Source: Carettochelys insculpta (Eukaryota > Chordata > Testudines > Carettochelyidae). From it: a stretch of 64,000 bases of DNA. The notes beneath the pieces are model-generated. The model saw only the letters and a program-made list of their open reading frames with translations. It was not told the DNA's origin and searched no databases. Each line of letters starts with the position of its first letter. The first letter of the stretch is position 1. Below, one piece after another: positions 55,877-64,000 of this stretch. The translations under genes and the position numbers were made by a program. The stretch lies in assembly GCF_033958435.1 (NCBI RefSeq), contig NC_134138.1, positions 176,870,798-176,934,797 of the forward strand, written 5' to 3'.

Positions 55877-57240
55877 TCATGGGTGACCCCAGGCAAAGGT
55901 CTCCCAGAGGGCCTCCGACACACACACCTCGTCCTGGTGCACCTGGCGACACGGGACTGCACCCGGCTGCTCATAGTGCGGAATGGCCTCAATTGCCCAG
56001 TGTGCCACAAAGAGCTCCTGCTCGCTTTCCACGAGGTTGTGCAGTGCACAGCAGGCACCCATGACCGCAGACACGCTGGGCAGGCCTACCTCCAGGCGCA
56101 TCAGGAGGCACCTGAAACGCGCCTTCAGATGGCCAAATGCCTGCTCTGTGGTGTTCCTGGAGTGGTTGAGGCGGACGTTGAAGAGGTCCTGGCTCTCATT
56201 GGTGTGTCCCATGTAGGGGTGCATTAGCCAGGGCTGGAGTGGGTAGGCAGCATCTGCGATGATGCACGGGGGCATGGTCACGTCCCCCACTGGAAACTCC
56301 CGTGGGGGGATATAGGTGCCCTCTGCCGTCCTGTGGCTGAGCCACGAGTTCCACAGAATGCGGGCATTGTGGGCCCTGCCCAGCCAGCCCACACAAATGT
56401 CGGTGAAACATCCTCAGGCATCCATGAGGGCCTGGAGGACGATGGAGTGGTAGCCCTTGCAGTTGAGGTACCATCCCCGGCTGTGTGGTAGCACCCAGAT
56501 GGCAACGTGGGTGCTGTCCAATGCATCAGTGCATTTGAGGAATCCCAGCTGTTGGAAGCCAACCATGGCAGCATCCACGTCCCAAAGGCAGATCAGGCGG
56601 CACAGGAGGATCCTGTTGATGGCGGTGACAACCTGTAGGGTAGAGGGCACAGGTGCCCATGAGTGTCTGGTAACGTATGGATGCCCCTCTCCACAGGGCC
56701 CCGCTCCCGGGGAACCCACTCCCCAGGGCCACACACCGTGGGACCCCCGCGCCCCAGCAACCCGCCGTGGGTGTGTGGCCCTGGGTGCCTTACCTCAAGG
56801 AAGACGATCCCGATGGTGGCCTTCCCCACCCTGACTTGGTGGCCAACTGAGTGGCTGCTGTCTGGGGTGGCCAGCTTCCACAGAGCAATGGCCACTCATT
56901 TCTCCAGGGGGAGAGTGGGCCGCATGCAGGTGTCCTGGTGGTGAAGTGCTGGTGCCAGCCAATGGCGCAGCTCCATGAAGGTGACCCAAGTCATCCGGAA
57001 GTTGCAGACCCACTGGTTGTTGTCCCACTCTTGTAGGACGATGTCGTCCCACCATTCCCCACCGGTGGGGTACCGCCAGAGGCGACTCTGGGGCTGGAAC
57101 AGGGGGTGCTCTGGATGCACCATGGGGGGAGCCTGCAGGAAGTTGGCCACATGTCAGGCAGCATGTAGCCTCATATGGCATGCTGTCAGGATGGCCACGA
57201 TGTCCAAGGCGTCCCCGTCAGTGAAGTGTTGTGCGTCCAT
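55877..57240 (-). pseudogene. HARBI1-type DDE transposase, nearly complete but with three stops (copy A)
   Basis: Exon 1 (57240-56794) starts MDAQHFTDGDALDIVAILTA and continues through a TGA to VANFLQAPPMV, WWDDIVLQEWDNNQWVCNFR, PLEK, a TGA, then VAIALWKLATPDSSHSVGHQ and VGKATIGIVFLE. The intron is 56793-56633 (161 bp, GT...AG, phase 0). Exon 2 (56632-55877) reads VVTAINRILLCRLICLWDVD, DALDSTHVAIW (Asp 1), KGYHSIVLQALMDA, a TGA, GCFTDICVGW, FPVGDVTMPP, DAAYPLQPWLMHPYMGHTNE (Asp 2), NTTEQAFGHLKARFRCLL (Glu) and VMGACCALHNLVESEQELF. The DDE residues all survive. The three stops each look like decay of a CGA Arg codon. Length fits the family. Confidence 0.9.
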
Positions 57241-57778
57241 GGCAGGCAGTGGTGTGGTGGCTAACCAAGGCTCTGCTGAGTGCTGTGCTGGAGGTCGTGT
57301 GCTGCAAGCAGCCAGGGTCCTCAGTACGTGCACAGGGGATGTATTTGGGAGGAGCCCTTAAAGGGTTTGGCTCGCCCATGCTCCAGGAAAGGCTTGTCAG
57401 CCATTTGATCCTGCCCTCACCACTTCCTGCCCTGTTATTTCGAAATGAAGCTGTGGCTGTGTAGCTGCTCCATTGTGAAATGACTGGGAGTCATTTCAAT
57501 GTTGCAGATTACAACGTCGATCTGCATTTCATGTGTAGTCGCTTCCATGCCACTTATTTTGAAATGGCTTATTTCAAAATAACGGATAGGGATAAGCCAT
57601 TTCGAAATCACTCTCTAGTGTGGCCACAGCCTAAGAGTCAGAACTGGTGGCTGTAACCTAACTATGGGACCATGGGAAACTTGACCACACCTATAGTAAC
57701 TAAAATCATGCTTGATTATGGATGTTGCCAGACAAGAGAGTGCAGGATTATAGAGGATTATAGAGGTTCAACCTATAC

Positions 57779-60240
57779 AGCTAACAGAGGGGGTCTCGAT
57801 AGTCATCTGGTATGAAACAGCATGGTTCCATTGAAGGCAACTTCACTGGGGCCATACCATGGATGTATACTAACTCAGACCTTCAGAATTTGGTCTTTTA
57901 TATTTTATTCTCTGATTGTTTCCATCCAAACTCAAGCCATCATGCTTTCCAACATGAAAGTCCTCTTTCCTCCACACATTGTTTTCTTCCTCCTGTCCCC
58001 GCTCCCCCCGCCCCCGCCCCCGGCCATTGTATGTGGTTTCATAAGGGGCTGCTGCCTAACTTTCTTAGCAAAGACACACAGAGAACCTTCTCCAGAGTAC
58101 ACAGCTTCTCAGTATTCTTTTGTTTCGACATAAGCACAGAAAAAGCATTTCAGTTCAGCATCAGCTGTAGCTATTGAAAGATATTTATTTCATTTTTCTA
58201 AGTCAGATTACACTCCTTGTAATAACTATTGCATCAGTCAAGGTATTCAAAGTGGCTACAGCACAAATGACTTTGAACTTGTTCATGTTCTTTTGAAAAT
58301 GAACAATGGCACTGTAAGTACTTACTTTAATTGAATTTGTTTAAGTGAGCACTGGTCTTTCGGGTAAAGTTTTATCAATCTCAGTTGCACTGCAAAGAGC
58401 AATAGGAAAGGCAAGTAGCTGCAGGAGGCTGGTGGTGGAGATAATATATCAAAATAATGATTCTTTGTTTCCTTAATTCCATGCCAACTACTTTAGGAAG
58501 TAAACTGCTCTGTAATGATACAGCAGCATCAGCAGCTGTGGATAGCCCAATGCCAGCTGCTAATCTGTCTCTTTCAAAAGACCTCGCCATCAGAGAATTA
58601 AGAGAGAGATGATTAAAAAAAAAGACAGGGTCTTACTCAAAAGAGGTGCACATTTCTGAATGTAATGGAAATCCAGTACCAGAACACTGCAGAAAACTGA
58701 AATGATTGTTTTACTGATTTTATAGTCTCTTTAGAATTAGAGTTTTCGTGGTAGGACAGCAAACTCATTCACTTTTTTAAAAAATTACCACCTGAAACAA
58801 AAAAAAAATATTAGTGAATTATTAGCCTGCCTTGACTTTCTTCTCCTGTTACCCACAGTTCCTTGAAGTCTCTCTCCTTTTGAAGGGAAGCTATTGAAAA
58901 GGTAATGATAGTAGTTTTGTGTAGCATCATTACAGCCAACAGCGTTTAGAGCTTATGTTCAAAACTTTCCAGACGTGTAAGTTAGCTATAAAAATTTATT
59001 CTGAGATTATCATATTCTTCAGCATGGTTGAATCCCAATGGACATGAGCTTCAGCAACCAGAAACCAAGAACTCTGCAAGTGTCACTGAGGTCACATATG
59101 GGGTAGGTTTAAACCAGCACCCTTAACATGAGCATAATACTCTGTTGGATCTGAGATCTCCCATTGTGTTTTCATGTTTCTAGAGCCTTTTACTAGTAAG
59201 TATGTAAAATAAAGCACCTTTATCTTACAACAAGAATCCTCCAGAACTATCTCTAGCTGCATCCGTTTATTAGGGCACTGGAAAAATGCACTGCAAAGTG
59301 TTGTATATTTGTTGCTGACCTGCCTTGTCTTGTTCTGTTGCACACTATCTTTGTATATTATAATCTCATAGCAACTTTCTCCAAAGAGAAGATAAAGTTG
59401 CTTCACCTTGCTCACCCTTGCACTGGAAATTGAAATAGCTCTCAAGGGCTCCTTTGTTCCTTTTGATGTTATGGGAGCACCAGTCTAGCTCTTGATTTTA
59501 TGTTGCTGATCTGATGCTTTGTGATGAAAGGCCACGACCTGTGTACTTTACATCTTTACCGTGCCATGGATTTTTTTCTGACTTTCTCTTCATGTTCTTA
59601 ACTTGAAGTCTTTCTGTCATTCTTGGAATCTGACAGGATTTAGAAATAATTATATAATCTGCTACAATATGGATTTGATACGAGCTATGCCACCAAATAC
59701 GTCCTCTTTTGTTATTTTACTAGCACATTTTATTTCAAAGGGTAGAGGAATTCATATTAAAAGGCATTCCATTGAAATGACACCTTTTCTAGCCTGACTT
59801 AATAACTATTCTTCTCCCCTTCCCACCGAGTTGCAGTGCGAAACACCTCTGAAAAAAAATCAGGCTATTCAGTTAGATGCCTAGATACAGAGATAGGTGG
59901 TTGAAGATTTAGGCTTCAAAAGTGACTTACTAGCCAAACTCTGGTATCTGCACAAGTTCATTAATCCCTTTTAATACAGACGCCTAATACTAATTTATAG
60001 AAAATGCCCTTAAATACACCAGCTATTTTATACTGTGCCAACAGTCTGCAGCATGACTATATAGACAAAATGTGTTTTGGGACACAGGAACACTGGTCAA
60101 TGGAAAAATGACTTGGTAATTTTAATTACTGGTACAGTAATTCTTTTACTTTGATTACTACAATCACTTAACATCAATATATATTGGTTCAACTGAGTCT
60201 AAGCCTCTGACTGCAAAATACTGAGGACCTCCTCACAGGT
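57779..60240. other. AT-rich sequence without a gene
   Basis: ORFs of 103-121 codons at 57812-58177 overlap in two frames, include a C-rich run (CCCCGCCCCCGCCCCC at about 58006) and have no domain. I see nothing else of note. Confidence 0.4.
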
Positions 60241-60312
60241 GATCAGCATTGCAACCTCCCATTAAAATCAAAGAAAGAGGAAATAATCTCACAGCAATGA
60301 TCCCAAAGTGCA

Positions 60313-60870
60313 GTCCAGGTCCTTGGTGGGGCAAGGGGACGGAGGTTTTCAGTGGAGGGCCAGTTAAAGTAGTCCCCCCACGCTGTAGCATGCCCCCAAA
60401 AATCTTGGCTGCTGGTGGAGACTTGCCCTCAACAACAGCTAGCCCCCTGGGTCCTTGTTGGGGTGTGGGGTGTGAGAGGATTTCAATGGGGGGGCAGTTT
60501 AATTAGTCTCCCATGTGGCAGCATGCACCCAAAAATCTTCACCACCTGCGGAGATTTCCCCCCAGCAACAGAAAGGCCCTGAAAATATTTTTGGTGGGGG
60601 GGCCAATTGAAGTAGTCCCTCCTTGCAGAAGAAAGGCCCCAAAAATCTAAGCTACCAGGGGAGACTTCCCCCCTGCCAGTGGCAGCTAGCCCCACCCCCC
60701 CGGTTCTTGTTGAGGTGGAGGGGCCTTCAGTGGGGGGGGGGGGCCGGGTGAAGTAGTCTCTCCGTTTGGCAGAAAGGTCCTGAAAATCTTAGCTTCCAGG
60801 GGAATCTTTGAGTCCCCAAAGTTCTTTCCCGCCTTTGACGCCCTAACTGCGCACGCAAAAATCTTAGCTG
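60313..60870 (+). repeat. Diverged tandem array, unit about 120-140 bp
   Basis: At least four units repeat the order: GTCCTTGTTGGGGTG-like, TTTTCAGTGGAGGG, CCAGTTAAAGTAGTCCC, GGCAGAAAGGCCC or TGCCCCC, AAAAATCTTAGCTGCCGG, GGAGACTTCCCCCC, GCAGCTAGCCCC. The AAAAATCTT word is at about 60399, 60531, 60642, 60784 and 60859. Units differ by many substitutions and indels, so the array is old. It is unlike any transposon in the window, and I do not recognise the family. Confidence 0.7.
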
Positions 60871-61139
60871 CCGGGATTTTGTGAAGGAGGCTTTTTTGCT
60901 TACCAGGTCATTACCCACCCATCTTCTGTGCCCGGGGACAATGGAAAGCCTGAAGAGACAGTAGAGAGGGCTTTTGGCTTCCCAGGGCATTCCACAACTT
61001 CCATGTGTGAAGGGGTCCAAAGTCAGAAGAAAGACGACAGAAAAGGCTAGAAAAGAAGATTTGTGGTTAGTTGTTGTGCATCCTGAGGAAGAGCAAAGCT
61101 GAGGAACGTGCAAACCACAACAACTAAAGCCAACTTCCA

Positions 61140-61620
61140 TCTGGTGACAGCTAGTCCTCAGTTACCGGGGGTTCAGGGCTCTTTGGTCAAGGGCCAGTTG
61201 AAGAGTTCCCCCCTCCCCCGCCCCCAGTGCATTCCAGCCCCTGCTGTTGGTAAGCTTGCACAATATCAAACATATCAGTAGTATCTGATAAACTAATTAT
61301 TAGTGAAACTCATGAAATAAGGTGATCATCCATATGATCAATGTGAAAATTTTCAAATTGCATCTGAAACCCAGAGATTTTTGCCCCATAATGGCTTTTC
61401 TTAAAATTTCCAAACTCTGTCCAGGTTTCTCATAAGAACAGGAATATTGGTGATATCTCCAGTACCTCTTACAATCTGGTCACAAGCAAGCCTTTGTGGC
61501 ATGTGATATTGATGATTTGTCTTGTAATTGTTGATCTTAGCTGCCGAGAGAGACTTCCCCCTAGTGGCTGCCAGCCCTTGAAAATCTTATCCGCTGAGGC
61601 TGCCAGCCTGAAATTTTTTC
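61140..61620 (+). repeat. Outlying units of the 60.3-kb array
   Basis: GACAGCTAGTCCTCAGTTAC with GGGCCAGTTGAAGAGTTCCC (61147-61210), and GATCTTAGCTGCCGAGAGAG with GACTTCCCCCTAGTGGCTGC and AAAATCTTATCCGCTG (61535-61600), are separated units of the same array. The intervening sequence includes an inverted TGTGGTTAGTTGTTGTG/CAAACCACAACAACTAA pair at 61063-61127. Confidence 0.55.
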
Positions 61621-61804
61621 CTGTTGTTGGACCCCTAACCATGTGCAAGCCAGAACATGGTGCTGCCTGGCAGCATGATCAACACCAAACGGCAAGCACA
61701 TTCTTTTATTGGGTCAGGAGCTAGCCACATGATGCGGTTGGGCATGGGAAAGTCCCTGACTGTGTGGCACCTGTAGGGGAAGGAGGGGGGCCCTGCACAA
61801 AATG

Positions 61805-62110
61805 TGAATGACTGAAAGAAGTTTCTCAGCCTCTCATACAAGCACAACCCCCACCCACAGCCTAGCTGCCATGTGGTGCAGCGGAGGATCAACTAGCACC
61901 AAGGCAGCACAGAAAAAAAAACAACTAGCAGAGGTAGGTGCAGAACCATGAAATCCATGTTGAGGCTATTTGTAATGGGTAGATGAGCTCACAGCACTGA
62001 TAGCAAAGAAAGAAAGATATGCTTCTCATACAAGCATGATCCCACGGCTGTGCTAAGAAAGAAAGAAAGAAAGGAAAGTTTCTCAGCCTCTCATACAAGC
62101 ATGATCCCAC
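61805..62110 (+). repeat. Three spaced copies of a short repeat plus GAAA tract
   Basis: TTTCTCAGCCTCTCATACAA (with AGCACAACCCCCAC) at about 61823, a shortened CTTCTCATACAAGCATGATC at about 62022, and TTTCTCAGCCTCTCATACAA (with GCATGATCCCACAA) at about 62079. GAAAGAAAGAAAG-type runs precede the last two. They may be the tail of the same repeat complex as the 60.3-kb array. Confidence 0.6.
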
Positions 62111-62439
62111 AACCACAGGTTTCCTGGTGCCGAATTGAGATATTGTTCCAGTTACCTAATTCCTGCATACCTGGAGAGCAGTGAAGATAGAAGCAGGCAG
62201 AGTGGAGCACTGTGAGGCACATATGCGACATTTTTGGAGGCTAATGAATTTGATTTAAAGACATGAAGCTTCCTCACTACCCTTCATTCGAACTTTTAGA
62301 TTCCAACTGAACACTACACCCACCTGGTTCTGATGATATTATGATATCGATATTATATTGATATTGGTGCTAATCAATCAAGCTAATGGAATTTACAAAG
62401 ACAGGCACTTTGCACAATCAAGCTAACTGCCTTAAATTC

Positions 62440-62471
62440 AAATTTATCTTGTAGTATAGACGCAGCCTAAG
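62440..62471. mobile_element. MITE right terminus
   Basis: TTGTAGTATAGACGCAGCCTAAG, cited as GTAGTATAGACGCAGCC, is the inverted form of the GGCTGCGTCTACAC-type end. The left end was not located; the element may extend back to about 62270. Confidence 0.45.
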
Positions 62472-62523
62472 AAACAAATAAAAATATATTCAGAGTACTT
62501 TATTAACCAACAACAGTAGTATT

Positions 62524-62683
62524 GTACACTGTAAACTTATACTGGATTTGCTATATTTATTTGTATTTACTTTCACTATACTGTACTTATGGAAAAGTAA
62601 GTAAAATTTATTTATGGTTAAAATGCCAGTTATTTGAGAGTTCCAGATAATAGAATGCCAGTTATGAAAGAGTTTACTGTACA
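62524..62683. mobile_element. Tigger-like MITE
   Basis: TACACTGTAAACTTATACTG at the left and GAGTTTACTGTA at the right resemble the TA-CAGTAAA...TTTACTG-TA ends of Tigger-like elements. ATGCCAGTTAT occurs twice inside. It is old and non-coding. Confidence 0.55.
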
Positions 62684-62689
62684 AACTTG

Positions 62690-64000
62690 CCCAGACCCTC
62701 TAGGTACCCACTATGGTATTTGGCCATCAGCCATGCTATACTCAACCATACTGCTATATTTAGCATGCTAGCTCAAGCCAGTAAACTGTCTACTGAAGCA
62801 GGGAACCTTACTTCCATCTGCAGTGAAATGGTTACTGATTTGTCACAAAGTCTTCAGGAAGATGAAAGCTCTAGTGCTGTGCTAGTAGATGTTATGAGAA
62901 TTGCATGACTTTACAATAAAACACTCTTATTTAATTAGTATCTACTGTAGAAAGGTGTTCAATAGGAGAATTTGAGAAATGCCCAGGGTTTTAGAACTTT
63001 ATTTTTATCCTTAGTGCTATTATGAAGTACTTAACTCAAAATAGTGTAATAAAAAGATAGAGAACTCCAGCCAAACTTGCTCTAAGGATACCTCACTAAA
63101 TGTTTTAGGAAAACAACATTTTATTTATTGTGCACTTACTGGTAAAAAAACATTGGGTTAACCTGTGCCATGTTGAAGTGGGTAGGGATTAAAGCTTCGA
63201 ATGCTGAAAGTGAAGCTGACAGTTAAAACAAAAGGAGTTTATTGTCAAAGTACAAAAAAGTCAATGGATTGATATATTGGAAAATTAGTTTCTTGAATAC
63301 TATTTGGCATCTACAAGCTATAGAGATGTGTACCTACATCATTTGCTGAAACATCTGAACTTGCTCTTCTGTTTTATGGAGTTCCTTCTCATATGCTTTT
63401 TGGAGTGAGCATTTTTCTACTCCGCATTTACATCTTCTGCTGCTTTTTCATCCAGTTTTTCAGTATCCACAATCTTTAACCATATGTTCTTGTTCACCCT
63501 GAGGATACTGCCTGGGCGGGGAAGGGGCTAGCGTTGCTTCTGAACCAACAAAATAGAGCCAAAACAGAGTGGTCATTGAGTGATTCTTCTAGTTCTGAGC
63601 TGCAAGACCTGGTGAGGCTTCCCATGTGAGTCAATGACAGGAGGAGAGAAATGGAAAAACATGCATTCAGAAATCATTTTACACAATAACCCTGTATGTG
63701 TATGTATTTTTGGCATATATGTCAGTGCATATGGTTTCACTAGCCGCACAGCTGTTGTTAGCTGCACAGTGGAATTGAGGAACAATCACTTGCAAAAATG
63801 TTTGACCTCATTGTTTGCACTAGCTTTATGAAAGGGAGGGAATCAGGTATTAATTTCCTCTTTGGAGCAGAGGTGGCGTTGGCCCTTTTGGTCCCTAAAC
63901 AGGAAAATTGGAGGGGTACCTCACAAATGACACAGAATAAGAAGCAGATGGCTGCTTCGGGGTTCTGAACAATTGCTCAGGCTGCTTCTGCCTAAAGCCA
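62690..64000. other. AT-rich sequence without a gene
   Basis: ORFs of 65-73 codons overlap on both strands at 63573-63831 without any motif. I see no repeat or exon up to the window edge. Confidence 0.4.

Larger units (their letters stand above)
53561..57631. mobile_element. Harbinger-type DNA transposon, copy A, 4,071 bp, TSD TAA
   Basis: The termini GGCTGTGGCCACACTTG and TAGTGTGGCCACAGCC are flanked by perfect TAA (53558-53560 and 57632-57634), the classical Harbinger target. Subterminal ATTTCGAAAT palindromes occur several times at both ends and are likely sites for the Myb-like protein. The Myb-like gene reads rightward and the transposase leftward. It is the most complete copy in the window and is placed inside a Tigger-like element. 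Confidence 0.95.
53388..57778. mobile_element. Tigger-like element hosting Harbinger copy A
   Basis: AGCTTGAACCTCTCTAGTCC (about 53385-53404) and ATAGAGGTTCAACCTAT (about 57758-57774) are inverted ends. Only 53388-53557 and 57635-57778 belong to it. The centre is Harbinger copy A with its TAA duplication. A relative without the insertion lies at 11343-11540. Confidence 0.65.

Noticed and set aside
57960..58025. C-rich run considered as a CpG-island promoter
   Set aside because: It is a simple CCCCGCCCC tract of under 70 bases with no downstream exon.
57812..58177. Overlapping 121- and 103-codon ORFs
   Set aside because: Two frames open over the same low-complexity C-rich stretch; no motif or homologous copy.
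60249..60695. ORFs on both strands in the 60.3-kb array
   Set aside because: They reflect the tandem repeat and G/C runs, not a protein.

Overview
This is vertebrate nuclear DNA with no recognisable host exon, rRNA or tRNA gene. It is AT-rich, CpG-poor intergenic or deep-intronic sequence, repeatedly interrupted by GC- and CpG-rich blocks that are DNA transposons. CR1 LINEs, Penelope-like elements (PLEs), old MIR-type and tRNA-derived SINEs, and a dense Harbinger/MITE load suggest a non-avian sauropsid. A turtle is my best guess. This rests on repeat content recognised by eye, not on a search.

The dominant content is five related PIF/Harbinger-type transposons of about 4 kb: E (cut by the left window edge, ends 2529), C (20115-24235), B (26390-30558), D (45227-49165) and A (53561-57631). 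They share one plan. TIRs resemble GGCnnnnnCTACAC. A Myb/SANT-like DNA-binding protein gene lies at one end and a HARBI1-type DDE transposase gene at the other. The two genes converge tail to tail, and each shows an apparent intron. All ten genes are broken by stops, frameshifts, lost splice sites or rearrangement. In this family the Myb-like protein and the nuclease act together, the first helping nuclear import and binding of transposon ends. Copy A is best preserved, with a perfect TAA target duplication.

Around these lie many short non-autonomous elements with related ends: long fold-back MITEs (4406-4813, 17434-17869, 13233-14381), a 0.71-kb Harbinger derivative present twice (13432-14141, 31783-32493), TA-flanked MITEs (18959-19390, 24428-24723) and Tigger-like and hAT-like elements. 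Nesting is common: Tigger > fold-back MITE > Harbinger derivative at 13-14.8 kb; copy A inside a Tigger-like element; a CR1 inside the intron of copy B's Myb gene; a PLE tail inside a CR1.

Retroelements include a PLE with a readable GIY-YIG endonuclease (about 7.9-8.8 kb), several detached PLE-type 3' tails carrying a hammerhead-ribozyme-like core, a rearranged CR1 with ORF1-esterase, APE and RT remnants (40.2-41.7 kb), CR1 3' ends, and a LINE ORF C-terminus at 35.4 kb. A diverged tandem array of roughly 130-bp units sits at 60.3-61.6 kb. The rest is unique-looking AT-rich DNA with only short, unconvincing ORFs.
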